DNA of 64,000 bases from Faecalicatena sp. Marseille-Q4148 (GCA_018228665.1 CP073692.1:310001-374000), one strand, 5' to 3'. Positions 9,426 through 17,459 are shown, counted from the stretch's first letter. The notes: a model not told the origin generated them from the letters alone. A program made the numbers and translations.

Positions 9426-9788
9426 TCAGATGGTTTTTGTGCCTGTCTGCTCTATAATATTTTCAGTCTGACTTGATTCGGCAGTAGCGAAAAAGGTTTT
9501 CATTTTCCCCATTTTTTCATGGGCAATATCACTCCGATAGCTAGAACCGCCGACATATAACGGAACACACATTTCCAAAATACGATCATAAATTCGTTTC
9601 TTTTCTATGTTCGTTTCTTCTTTTAATTGTTTTATCGGAAGATTGGTAGTTACGATTAATGGTCTGCCGGAGCGATATCTTCGGTCAATTACACTGAATA
9701 CAATTCCAAGAGCATACTCAGAACTTCGTTCTGTGCCAAGATCATCCAAAATTAAAAGTTCATATCGTGCCAGAGTATTGATATATTC
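9426..9788 (-). pseudogene. DnaC/IstB-like ATPase, C-terminal remnant
   Basis: The frame reads EYINTLARYELLILDDLGTERS and continues to ...SYRSDIAHEKMGKM, matching the Walker B and sensor part of a DnaC/IstB-type AAA+ helicase loader. Everything upstream, including Walker A, is missing: an in-frame TAA lies just before EYIN, and the 3' end of another gene starts at 9801. A TTG at 9747-9749 is not a credible start. It is probably the leftover of a replication module from a larger conjugative or mobilisable ancestor of this island. Confidence 0.8.
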
Positions 9789-9800
9789 TTAATTTTCCTT

Positions 9801-10070
9801 TCAGAACCATTCATCATTCATAATTCTTAAAAACTCTTGTGTTATAGGAAATCCTTCATTATCACCTAACACAGAATCTATCCCACAGTAAGGACACAAT
9901 GCAGTAGTATCTGAAACATAATCTTTTATTTCTTTTGCATCAAAAATTTTACAACAATAAAAACATCCACATTTCTTGGCTGTTTTTAATCTCTCCAAGT
10001 TATCCCAAGAGGCTTTATGTGCTGCTGTTATTACAATCTGCAATTCTCTATCTGTAAATTCTTTTATCAT
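9801..10070 (-). CDS. Small Cys-rich, probably zinc-binding cytoplasmic protein
   Basis: This 89-aa protein starts at ATG 10070, which has AAGGAGGG just upstream; a longer frame to 10136 exists but has no ribosome binding site. The sequence has two Cys clusters, CGCFYCC near residue 35 and CPYCG near 60, typical of a small treble-clef or zinc-ribbon fold, and ends EFLRIMNDEWF. Similar proteins are usually annotated only as 'cytoplasmic protein', sometimes near polymorphic toxins. Function is unknown; within this island it may be cargo. Its 3' end directly abuts the DnaC-like remnant, marking an old deletion joint. Confidence 0.7.
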   Translation of the reverse strand: MIKEFTDRELQIVITAAHKASWDNLERLKTAKKCGCFYCCKIFDAKEIKDYVSDTTALCPYCGIDSVLGDNEGFPITQEFLRIMNDEWF

Positions 10071-10281
10071 CTTCACCCTCCTTATAATTAGCTGAATTCT
10101 TAATGTTCCCCTCTTACCTTCTTGTCCTCCGGACAAAAAGTATCCCTCTCTTTCAGCTCGGTCAATTCTAATTTGCTAAAAAATTTTATCATATCGTCAA
10201 TCCAAACTCAACGGTCAATCTGGGACTTGAACACTTGAACAGGCAGACTTTAAAATCAAATACATTTTCCAAAGACAAGTA

Positions 10282-10310
10282 TTGAGAAACAGAACTGCTT
10301 ATACTATAAT
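10282..10310 (+). promoter_or_regulatory. Promoter of the plus-strand cargo genes in the integrated element
   Basis: TTGAGA (10282-10287), a 17-bp spacer and TATAAT (10305-10310) lie 30 bases before the ATG at 10340. It probably drives both the 106-aa protein and the Abi_2 gene. Confidence 0.7.
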
Positions 10311-10339
10311 TTACTTATGTCAAAGTGAAGGGGATACAA

Positions 10340-10660
10340 ATGTCAGAATACGGATTTACTAAAAAGGATTGGTCTTTGTTCAGAGAGAAAATTTCAGACT
10401 GGCAAGAAGCCTATATGGATAAGTTGAATAAAGAATATATTGAATTGCTAAATGGTGAAGGAACTCCTTCCGAAAAATTCTGGGCTTTAGAAGAGCGAAT
10501 TCGCAACGATAAAAAAGACACAGGTGTACAGTTAAGAATGAGTCGTTCTAATTGCATCTCTAACATTGTTTCACTTTTAAATGAAGGTGCAATCACTATG
10601 GATGATTTAGAAGAATTTAGCGATGAACTGAAGGAAAACATTCGCTTTATTACAAGCTAA
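10340..10660 (+). CDS. Conserved hypothetical protein preceding the Abi_2 gene
   Basis: This 106-aa acidic protein begins MSEYGFTKKDWSLFREKI; the ATG at 10340 is preceded by GAAGGGG, and the upstream GTG at 10325 is less likely. It is predicted mostly helical and has no membrane segment. Related small proteins recur in many Firmicutes genomes without an established function (recollection, not searched). It shares a promoter with the Abi_2 gene 50 bp downstream, so a partner role (antitoxin-like or sensor) is possible but unproven. Confidence 0.7.
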   Translation: MSEYGFTKKDWSLFREKISDWQEAYMDKLNKEYIELLNGEGTPSEKFWALEERIRNDKKDTGVQLRMSRSNCISNIVSLLNEGAITMDDLEEFSDELKENIRFITS

Positions 10661-10710
10661 AAATCGATTGTATCACAATTGATAGTTTTAAATGTTAAAC
10701 AGGAGAATTT

Positions 10711-11694
10711 ATGTCAGATTATAAATCAACAGATGCACTTATGAGGCATCTTCGGAATAATGGAATTGCCATTTCAGGCAGTTCACAAAAGCAACAATTA
10801 ATTAATACAGGATATTTTCACGGATATAAGGGATACCGTTTTTTTGTTTCGTCTAATCGTAGAATCCCTTTTACCTCATACAGTGAAATTAATGCTACGA
10901 TCCAATACGACACAAAATTAAAATCATTGTTATACGGTAAAATGATGTTGATTGAAACTGCTCTCAAAAACATTGCCCTTAATACCATTATGGCAGAGAT
11001 TAATTCAAACAGCATTTATGATATGTATGACAAAGCCGTCAGCAGTTACAAAAATGTTTCACCAGGAACTTCGGAAGACATTAGGAAAAAATTCCAGAAC
11101 AATAAATTGAATTTACAGGGTTCTATTCAAAATTCTATTGCAGCGGCATACCGAAAAGAAAATCCGAAAATTACACATTTTTATAATACTGTGAATTATA
11201 ATGAAGTCCCAATCTGGGCAATCTTTGAAATTTTGACAATGGGAGATTTTGGATATCTTCTTTCCTGCTTAACACAAGATGTCAGAAAAAAGATTTCAAG
11301 AAATATTGGTTTGAATTTGTCCAGCGATACCAATTGTACGTTAGTCTATAAATATGTATATGCATTAAAAGATTTAAGAAATGCTATCGCACATAATGAT
11401 GTTGTTTATGATACACGTTTTAGAAAAATGGATCCATCGAAACCTATGAAGCAATGTCTAATGTTAGAAATGGGATTACCATACATAAATTTTAAGACTA
11501 TAGGGGATTATATCATTCTTATATGTTATTTCTTAAAGTTGTTGAAAATGTCCAAAACTGAAATCAAAGCATTCATAAGAGAATTTGAAAAAATAACTAA
11601 AGAATATGAGGGGCAGGTTAGTTCCGCCGTAGCCGCAATCACCGTTCATCCAGACTTGTTTTCGCGGATGACAATATTAAAAAATTCAATCTGA
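10711..11694 (+). CDS. Abi_2 family abortive-infection protein (AbiD/AbiF-like, HEPN)
   Basis: This 327-aa protein matches the Abi_2 family: N-terminal STDALMRHLRNNGI, the LINTGYFHGYKGYRF segment near residue 31, and a C-terminal HEPN-type signature RNAIAHN with Arg223 and His228. RX4-6H is the catalytic motif of HEPN ribonucleases. AbiD/AbiF proteins abort phage infection in lactococci; RNA cleavage is the likely mechanism by family inference. The ATG is preceded by CAGGAGAATTT. It is the last gene of the element, with two hairpins after it. It is more AT-rich than the neighbouring housekeeping genes, in keeping with horizontal transfer. Confidence 0.88.
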   Translation: MSDYKSTDALMRHLRNNGIAISGSSQKQQLINTGYFHGYKGYRFFVSSNRRIPFTSYSEINATIQYDTKLKSLLYGKMMLIETALKNIALNTIMAEINSNSIYDMYDKAVSSYKNVSPGTSEDIRKKFQNNKLNLQGSIQNSIAAAYRKENPKITHFYNTVNYNEVPIWAIFEILTMGDFGYLLSCLTQDVRKKISRNIGLNLSSDTNCTLVYKYVYALKDLRNAIAHNDVVYDTRFRKMDPSKPMKQCLMLEMGLPYINFKTIGDYIILICYFLKLLKMSKTEIKAFIREFEKITKEYEGQVSSAVAAITVHPDLFSRMTILKNSI

Positions 11695-11743
11695 TCTATT
11701 GCATATTTTTCGTTATTATAGTATATTATTAATAGCAATTGGG

Positions 11744-11798
11744 GTATGTGTTTGCGGACACATACTTGGAGGAGCCGGAGAAATCTGGCTCCTCTTTT
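11744..11798 (+). terminator. Two adjacent hairpins after the Abi_2 gene, the second a terminator
   Basis: GTATGTGT-TTGCGG-ACACATAC (11744-11765) is a perfect 8-bp stem. It is followed by GAGGAGCC/GGCTCCTC (11769-11794) and TTTT. The second looks like the terminator of the cargo transcript; the role of the first is unclear. Confidence 0.75.
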
Positions 11799-11901
11799 GA
11801 TACATCATGATATTTTTTATTTCAATGTCTGAAATTCTTTCGCACTATTCATTCCATCAGCTGCAATCCACCCAGTTACATAAAATTACAATACTCTCTA
11901 A

Positions 11902-11928
11902 ATTTACATTAATATATGTACGCCACCT
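11902..11928. other. Right attachment site of the integrated element
   Basis: ATTTACATT (11902-11910) is the inverse of AATGTAAAT at the left end and lies 11 bp inside the core GCCACCT (11922-11928). In the circular form these arms would flank the core nearly symmetrically, with the centre of symmetry inside the core. Confidence 0.75.
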
Positions 11929-12398
11929 TTTCGACCGCCAAGTACAGTTTTTCCCTTTAAGTCATTCCATGAAAAATCAGGCATTTCTTCCCTGGCAACG
12001 AGAAAATTTCCGGCGCGTTGTGTCAGCTGGGCAAAATTGACAACATAATCCTTTGAACCGCCGTTGTAGGTGTAAATGGAAGCTTCTGATCCCATAAAAC
12101 CGATATCAGCTTCCCCAGAAAGGACAGCAGTCATTGTTTTGTCAGCGCCGTATCCTGTAACAAGCTCCAGATCAATATGATTTTCCTGAAAATAATCTTC
12201 TTCGATGGCTACATACATCGGTGCGTAAAAAATGGAATGAGCCACTTCATTGAGAACGACATGTTCGGGTTTTTCTTTTGCCGGAGTTTTTTGTTCAGCG
12301 GTATCGGAACCTATTGTTGTTTCGCTTTGTGAGCATCCCGTCAGAAAGAGGGAAAGGCAGGCAGCGCCTGCCAGCAGCATTGATGTTTTCTTTTTCAT
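11904..12398 (-). pseudogene. ABC transporter substrate-binding lipoprotein, 5' part interrupted by the integrated element
   Basis: This encodes the N-terminal 159 host residues plus five element-encoded ones (VHILM) before a stop at 11904. It begins MKKKTSMLL and has a hydrophobic signal with lipobox LTGC (Cys22), so the intact protein would be an anchored lipoprotein. The mature start VVLNEVAHSIFYAPMYVA and the GEADIGFMGSEA segment are typical of NMT1/THI5/SsuA-type binding proteins. The frame breaks at GGRKGG exactly where the 3' part at 7259 resumes. It follows a 75-aa gene on the same strand. While the element is integrated only a short, ligand-incompetent lipoprotein could be made. Confidence 0.9.
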
Positions 12399-12465
12399 AA
12401 AATCCTCCTGAATAACAAGTATGTGATTCGGTATACTATATGTGATTCAGAAGAAAATGTGCGTG

Positions 12466-12693
12466 TCACGAAAGGTTTGGCGGTTCTGACTGAGCGCGCT
12501 GATCTAATACAGGAGCCTGATATTTATAGAGTTCGCTGTAAGATTCTAGTTCTGCATCAGAAACAGGCTCAGAAGGAATCAGACCTGTACAGTCAGTTGT
12601 TGACGCAGCATTTGCCAGATAATCATAGGAATCAATGATGATATCGTTTTGCTGTTCCAGTTCAGTTCGTGATGGAAAATGCATTTTCCGCAT
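12466..12693 (-). CDS. Small conserved hypothetical protein upstream of the binding-protein gene
   Basis: This 75-aa acidic protein begins MRKMHFPSRTELEQQND, with a strong AAGGAGG seven bases before the ATG, so it is very likely translated. It contains DSYDYLANAASTTDCTGLIP and no signal peptide or membrane segment. It lies 67 bases upstream of the interrupted binding-protein gene on the same strand and is probably in the same operon. I do not recognise a domain. It is divergent from the PHP gene at 12785. Confidence 0.65.
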   Translation of the reverse strand: MRKMHFPSRTELEQQNDIIIDSYDYLANAASTTDCTGLIPSEPVSDAELESYSELYKYQAPVLDQRAQSEPPNLS

Positions 12694-12784
12694 AAGTTCA
12701 CCTCCTTATTTACTATAGGATTCTCTCCGGAATGGTGGTATACTATACATGGAAGTTACGACAGAAAGAAAGTGGGGAGAAGAG

Positions 12785-13501
12785 ATGAAGTTTGTAACAG
12801 ATACACATGCACATACCATTGTGAGCGGTCACGCCTACAGTACTATGAAAGAAATGGCACAGGCAGCAAAAGAAGCGGGATTGGAAGTATTGGCGCTGAC
12901 AGAACATGCACCGACAATGCCGGGAACATGCGGGATGTTTTATTTCCAGAATTTTTCTGTTGTTCCGAGACAGATGTGCGGAGTAGAATTGATGCTTGGC
13001 GCTGAATTAAATATTTTAGATGAAAAGGGGACGGTAGATCTTCCGGAATCTACGATCCGGAATCTGGACATCGTGATTGCGAGTATTCATGGACCGTGCT
13101 ATCAGACAGAGAATACATTAGAGCATAATATGCAGGCATATATCAATGCGATGAAAAATCCTCTGATTGATATCATTGGTCATCCGGACGACGGAAGAAT
13201 CCCGATTGATTATGAGGTGCTTGTAAAAACGGCAAAAGAAACAAAGACATTATTGGAAGTCAATAATTCTTCATTAAATCCAAAGGGATTTCGGCAAAAT
13301 ACACATGAAAATGTTTGTCAGATGCTGAAACTATGTAAACAGTATGAAGTTCCGATTGTACTTGGCAGTGATTCCCATATTGATTCAGCAGTTGGAAAAT
13401 TTCCGCTGGCAGAAGCAGTCATCCATGAAACAGAATTTCCGGAAGAACTGATCGTAAGCACTTCTGCAGCGAAATTAAAATCCTTTTTGCGGCAATATTG
13501 A
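12785..13501 (+). CDS. PHP-domain phosphoesterase, YcdX-like
   Basis: This 238-aa protein starts at ATG 12785 after GGGGAGA; a longer frame from 12749 lacks a good ribosome binding site. It opens MKFVTDTHAHTIVSGHAYST, the first PHP metal-binding motif (HxH). Further metal ligands appear in LTEHAP, SIHGP, GHPDDGR and GSDSHID. Stand-alone PHP proteins of the YcdX type are trinuclear-zinc phosphatases; the physiological substrate is unknown. It is followed by yerC. Confidence 0.88.
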   Translation: MKFVTDTHAHTIVSGHAYSTMKEMAQAAKEAGLEVLALTEHAPTMPGTCGMFYFQNFSVVPRQMCGVELMLGAELNILDEKGTVDLPESTIRNLDIVIASIHGPCYQTENTLEHNMQAYINAMKNPLIDIIGHPDDGRIPIDYEVLVKTAKETKTLLEVNNSSLNPKGFRQNTHENVCQMLKLCKQYEVPIVLGSDSHIDSAVGKFPLAEAVIHETEFPEELIVSTSAAKLKSFLRQY

Positions 13502-13577
13502 TAATATTTATTTACTTTATGAATTTAATGTGCTAAAATTGTATCAATGATAGGCAGAGGATAAGGAGATTGTGATT

Positions 13578-13868
13578 ATGAGTAAAAAGATCAGAACAGA
13601 GGCAGTCGACTATTTATTTGATGCAGTTTTAAGTCTGAAAAGCAAAGAAGAATGTTATCTTTTTTTCGAGGATATTTGCACAATTAATGAGTTGCTTTCG
13701 CTGTCGCAGAGATTAGAAGTTGCAAAGATGCTCAGAGAACAAAAGACATATTTGGATATAGCGGAGAAGACAGGGGCATCGACAGCAACGATCAGCCGTG
13801 TGAATCGTTCGTTAAATTATGGAAATGACGGATATGATCTGGTATTTGATAGAATTTCTTCTAAATAA
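13578..13868 (+). CDS. yerC: TrpR/YerC/YecD family DNA-binding protein
   Basis: This 96-aa helix-turn-helix protein is of the TrpR superfamily. The ATG at 13578 has AAGGAGA upstream; the frame is also open from GTG 13572. The helix-turn-helix is visible in YLDIAEKTGASTATISRVNRSL (about residues 57-78). Unlike E. coli TrpR, YerC-type proteins of Firmicutes are not known to bind tryptophan, and their targets are poorly defined. A strong terminator follows at 13920. Confidence 0.88.
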   Translation: MSKKIRTEAVDYLFDAVLSLKSKEECYLFFEDICTINELLSLSQRLEVAKMLREQKTYLDIAEKTGASTATISRVNRSLNYGNDGYDLVFDRISSK

Positions 13869-13919
13869 TAGCGAAGGGAATAGCGAGATATCAGCTGACA
13901 GCATCACAATAGGGACAAA

Positions 13920-13964
13920 AGCAGGAGGAAGTTTTTCAGTGTTGAAAACTTTCTCCTGCTTTTA
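13920..13964 (+). terminator. Terminator after yerC, possibly bidirectional
   Basis: A long stem formed by AGCAGGAGGAAGTTTT and AAAACTTTCTCCTGCT (one bulge) is followed by TTTT. The convergent gene ends at 13988. Confidence 0.85.
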
Positions 13965-13987
13965 ACGTTCTGCTTATGAAGGATATA

Positions 13988-14593
13988 CTATTTTTTATGC
14001 TCCGGTTCCGGAAAGAGATCAATAATCTGTTCAATCAGCTGTTTTTTCATATAGACATCAAAACTCAATGTGCATAGAAAGGAGAAGAGCTGAAGAAAAT
14101 CCCGTTCTTTTGGATCTTTGACATCTGTAAATGTCTGCAAAGCAGCCGCAGAAGAAGAGGAAAGATCTTCACGCAATTTTGCAAGTTGAGTATCAGAAAG
14201 GCTGAATACTTCTTTATAAATAGATGTCAAATCAAGTTCGCTGTCTGTCTGGAAATATTTTTCCAGTACAGGGTGAAGCAACGTATCGATATCTTTGATA
14301 GAAAGCATACTTTTGAAATAATAAATAAAAATCAGCACAAGCACATGCTCTCTGGAATATTTCTTTTTAACAGGCGGCGGAAGAAGATGATTCTTTGCAT
14401 AGTTATTGATCATTGTCTTTGTAAGAATTTTGTCTTCTTCATATCTTTTCGAACCGGCAAGATACTGATTCATAAAAGTAGTTACCTGATCCATATATAA
14501 ATCAATATTAGGGATTGTTTCTGGCTCGATGTAATTGAGCTGGGTTAAGTTTGCCAGCATATCCTGTAAAAGTTTTTCTGTAGTTAATTCCAA
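13988..14593 (-). CDS. DUF1836 family protein
   Basis: This 201-aa protein (from TTG 14593, seven bases after GAGGT; a longer frame begins at ATG 14617 but overlaps the ribosome binding site) has the DUF1836 signature LTKTMINNYAKNHLLPPPVKKKYSR near residue 75. That segment resembles a MerR-like winged helix, so a DNA-binding role is plausible though not demonstrated for the family. It has no signal peptide. It is convergent with yerC and divergent from pcrA. Confidence 0.8.
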   Translation of the reverse strand: MELTTEKLLQDMLANLTQLNYIEPETIPNIDLYMDQVTTFMNQYLAGSKRYEEDKILTKTMINNYAKNHLLPPPVKKKYSREHVLVLIFIYYFKSMLSIKDIDTLLHPVLEKYFQTDSELDLTSIYKEVFSLSDTQLAKLREDLSSSSAAALQTFTDVKDPKERDFLQLFSFLCTLSFDVYMKKQLIEQIIDLFPEPEHKK

Positions 14594-14735
14594 TATTATC
14601 ACCTCTATAAATGACATTATATAGTATTAAAAACTAGATAGCAAGTCTTTTCTAAGAAAGCAGAATGTTACAAAAGGAGGAAAATGGTACAAAAAATTAT
14701 AAAATTACAGATAGAAAATTTGTTCGGACAAATGA

Positions 14736-14797
14736 TTTTCAGAACAGATGATTTATGTTATACTAAAACACAAATGGTCAGAAAGTCCATTTGTGTT
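14736..14797 (+). promoter_or_regulatory. pcrA promoter and leader hairpin
   Basis: TTTTCA (14736-14741), 17 bp and TATACT (14759-14764) form a likely promoter. Immediately after the -10, AACACAAATGG (14767-14777) and CCATTTGTGTT (14787-14797) form a perfect 11-bp inverted repeat with a 9-base loop, ending three bases before the ribosome binding site AAGGAG. It could be an operator or an RNA hairpin. A smaller ATTTGT-TCGG-ACAAAT repeat lies upstream at 14718-14733. Confidence 0.6.
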
Positions 14798-14811
14798 AGA
14801 AGGAGAAATTT

Positions 14812-17049
14812 ATGAGTATTTATGATACATTGAATGACAGACAAAAAGAAGCTGTCCTGCACACGGAGGGACCACTGTTGATCCTGGCGGGGGCAGGTTC
14901 CGGGAAAACAAGAGTATTAACGCACAGGATTGCCTATTTAATAGAAGAAAAGGGAGTAAATCCGTGGAATATTCTTGCAATTACATTTACAAATAAGGCA
15001 GCAGGAGAGATGAGAGAACGTGTGGATCAGATTGTAGGATTTGGCTCTGAGAGCATCTGGGTAAGTACGTTTCATTCCACCTGTGTAAGAATTTTGAGAC
15101 GCTATATTGACCGACTTGGCTATGGGACTAATTTTACAATTTACGATGCAGATGATCAGAAAACACTGATGCGAGATGTGTGTAAATTGCTTCAGATCGA
15201 TACGAAGATCTACAAAGAACGCAGCTTGCTGGCAGCTATTTCCGCTGCAAAGGATGAAATGATATCACCGGAGGAATTTGAACTAAATGCCGGCGGGGAT
15301 TACCATGAAAAAAAGATTGCACAAGTATATAAAGAATATGAACATCAGTTAAAAGCGAATAATGCGCTTGATTTTGATGATTTGCTTGTAAAAACCGTAC
15401 AATTATTTCAGACGCAGCCGGATGTGTTAGAATACTATCAGGAACGATTTCGGTATATCATGGTAGATGAATATCAGGACACGAATACCGTTCAGTTTCA
15501 ATTTGTAAGCCTGTTGGCATCTAAGTATCGCAATCTTTGTGTAGTAGGAGATGATGATCAGTCAATCTATAAATTTCGTGGTGCAAACATTCAAAATATT
15601 TTGAGTTTTGAGAAAGTTTTTGAAGATGCAAAAGTTATTAAACTTGAACAGAATTACCGTTCTACAGGAACGATTCTTGAGGCGGCAAATGAAGTGATCG
15701 CCAATAATCAGGGGCGGAAGGAAAAACGGCTTTGGACAGAGAATGCACAGGGAGATAAAATACAGTTTCAGATGTTTGACAATGCCTATGAAGAAGTGGA
15801 ATATATCGTGGATGATATTCGAAAGCATGTTAGAGAAACTGACAGCAGTTATCGGGATTATGCGATATTGTACCGAACCAATGCACAGTCCCGTATGTTT
15901 GAGGAGAAATTAGTTACAGCAAACATTCCATATAAAATTATTGGCGGGATTAATTTTTATGCCCGCAAAGAAATTAAAGATTTGTTGAGCTATTTAAAAA
16001 CAGTTGATAATGGTCAGGATGATTTGGCAGTACGGCGGATTATTAATGTGCCGAAGAGAGGAATCGGCCTTACTTCTGTAAATCGTGTGCAGGAGTATGC
16101 ATTGCAGAAGGAAATAAGTTTCTATGAAGCGCTTTTGGGAGCGGATCTGATTCCGGGAATCGGAAAAAGTCTTGGAAAGCTGGAATCATTTACTGCAATG
16201 ATTGAACATTTTAAAATGGAATCCGGAAATCAAAAAGTATCGGAACTTATGCAGGAGATTATTGATGTAACAGGATATGTCGAGGAATTACAGGCAGAAG
16301 ATACGGTGGAATCAGAGGCGCGTCTGGAAAATATCGATGAACTTCTGAATAAAATTGTGGCTTACGAAGAGGATTGTGAGGATCAGCAGATCCCGGCAAC
16401 TCTGAGTGGATTTTTGGAAGAAGTGGCATTAGTGGCTGATATTGACAGTTTGGAAGAAGACAGTGATTATGTCGTTTTAATGACACTGCACAGTGCGAAA
16501 GGGTTGGAATTCCCAAATGTTTATCTGGCCGGAATGGAAGACGGACTCTTTCCAAGCTATATGACGATTACAGCAGATGATCCTGCAGAACTGGAAGAAG
16601 AGCGGCGTCTTTGTTACGTAGGAATCACAAGGGCAATGCATAAGCTCACATTGACCTGTGCAAAGAGAAGAATGATTCGGGGAGAAACGCAATACAATAA
16701 AATGTCTCGTTTCTTAAAAGAAATTCCGATGACGCTTCTTTCTTCCGGAATGCCGGTTGAAAAAGAGACAATGGAACTTCCAAAGCAGATTGCTTACGCA
16801 CAGGCAAAGCAGTCTTTTCAGTCAAAGCCGTTTGGCATGGGAAAACCGGTACAGCAATTTGCTGTGAAAAATGGAAATGGTCCGGGTTATGATGTGGGAG
16901 ATCGTGTGCGTCATGTGAAATTTGGGGAAGGACTTGTGACAGGAATTACGGAAGGCGGCCGGGACTATGAAGTTACAGTAGCATTTGACACGGCAGGGAC
17001 AAAGAAAATGTTTGCAGCGTTTGCAAAATTACAAAAAATAGACGAATAA
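14812..17049 (+). CDS. pcrA: ATP-dependent DNA helicase PcrA/UvrD
   Basis: This 745-aa SF1A helicase acts in repair and rolling-circle replication and clears RecA and RNA polymerase from DNA. Visible motifs are LNDRQKEAV (Q motif), GAGSGKT (Walker A, near residue 28), DEYQDTN (motif II), GDDDQSIYKFRGA (motif III), EQNYRST (motif IV) and LMTLHSAKGLEF (motif V). The C-terminal GDRVRHVKFGEGLV is the Tudor-like domain that contacts RNA polymerase. Length is normal for the family. ATG 14812 follows GAAGGAGAAATTT. Confidence 0.97.
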   Translation: MSIYDTLNDRQKEAVLHTEGPLLILAGAGSGKTRVLTHRIAYLIEEKGVNPWNILAITFTNKAAGEMRERVDQIVGFGSESIWVSTFHSTCVRILRRYIDRLGYGTNFTIYDADDQKTLMRDVCKLLQIDTKIYKERSLLAAISAAKDEMISPEEFELNAGGDYHEKKIAQVYKEYEHQLKANNALDFDDLLVKTVQLFQTQPDVLEYYQERFRYIMVDEYQDTNTVQFQFVSLLASKYRNLCVVGDDDQSIYKFRGANIQNILSFEKVFEDAKVIKLEQNYRSTGTILEAANEVIANNQGRKEKRLWTENAQGDKIQFQMFDNAYEEVEYIVDDIRKHVRETDSSYRDYAILYRTNAQSRMFEEKLVTANIPYKIIGGINFYARKEIKDLLSYLKTVDNGQDDLAVRRIINVPKRGIGLTSVNRVQEYALQKEISFYEALLGADLIPGIGKSLGKLESFTAMIEHFKMESGNQKVSELMQEIIDVTGYVEELQAEDTVESEARLENIDELLNKIVAYEEDCEDQQIPATLSGFLEEVALVADIDSLEEDSDYVVLMTLHSAKGLEFPNVYLAGMEDGLFPSYMTITADDPAELEEERRLCYVGITRAMHKLTLTCAKRRMIRGETQYNKMSRFLKEIPMTLLSSGMPVEKETMELPKQIAYAQAKQSFQSKPFGMGKPVQQFAVKNGNGPGYDVGDRVRHVKFGEGLVTGITEGGRDYEVTVAFDTAGTKKMFAAFAKLQKIDE

Positions 17050-17188
17050 AAATAATGCTGACAGGGAAAACTGGATTTGAGAAGATGAAAGAATTTAACA
17101 GATTTTTCTAGTAATATAAAAGGGTTAGTGTTATAATAATAGAAATAGATGTGGTCAGTAATTTACTAGACGGAAAGGACGTGGCACA

Positions 17189-17431
17189 ATGAACAAAATA
17201 GAAGATCTTGTAGCAGCATCAAAATTAAATGAATTAATCCATAAGAAAGACGAAGAAAAGGCATCTAAGACGATTCTCTGGGTACTTGCAATTGTTGGTG
17301 CAGTAGCAGCAGTGGCAGCGATTGCTTATGCAGTATATTGCTTCTTCACACCGGATTATTTAGAAGACTTCGAAGATGATTTTGAGGACGATTTTGATGA
17401 TGACTTCTTTAATGAAGAGGATGAAGTATAG
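17189..17431 (+). CDS. Small single-pass membrane protein with an acidic tail
   Basis: This 80-aa protein has a short charged N-terminus, a single hydrophobic helix at about residues 28-51 (ILWVLAIVGAVAAVAAIAYA) and a very acidic tail (repeated DDFEDDF). It resembles the short DUF4366-type proteins of clostridia (from memory). Function is unknown. GGAAAGGACG precedes the ATG, and a terminator follows at 17460, so it is probably monocistronic. Confidence 0.75.
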   Translation: MNKIEDLVAASKLNELIHKKDEEKASKTILWVLAIVGAVAAVAAIAYAVYCFFTPDYLEDFEDDFEDDFDDDFFNEEDEV

Positions 17432-17459
17432 AGAATCAAAAGTACTGAATGTGATTGAT

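Larger units (their letters stand above)
7260..11928. mobile_element. Serine-recombinase integrated element carrying an Abi_2 gene
   Basis: The element is about 4.66 kb. It is bounded by the 7-bp direct repeat GCCACCT (7260-7266 and 11922-11928) and inserted inside the substrate-binding-protein gene, whose two halves flank it. Cargo in order: large serine recombinase (minus, at the left end), a 65-66-aa protein, a DnaC-like remnant and an 89-aa Cys-rich protein (all minus), then a 106-aa protein and an Abi_2/HEPN protein (both plus), then two hairpins. There is no relaxase or replication initiator, so it is a minimal integrative island, probably mobilised by transfer of the surrounding DNA or a helper. 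The boundaries rest on exact reconstruction of the interrupted reading frame. Confidence 0.88.

Noticed and set aside
9747..9749. Intact DnaC-like gene starting at TTG
   Set aside because: Walker A and the N-terminal half are missing and a stop lies just upstream, so it is a remnant.
10081..10136. Longer N-terminus (from 10136) of the Cys-rich protein
   Set aside because: The ATG at 10070 has AAGGAGGG in the right place; the upstream part has no ribosome binding site and a non-conserved look.
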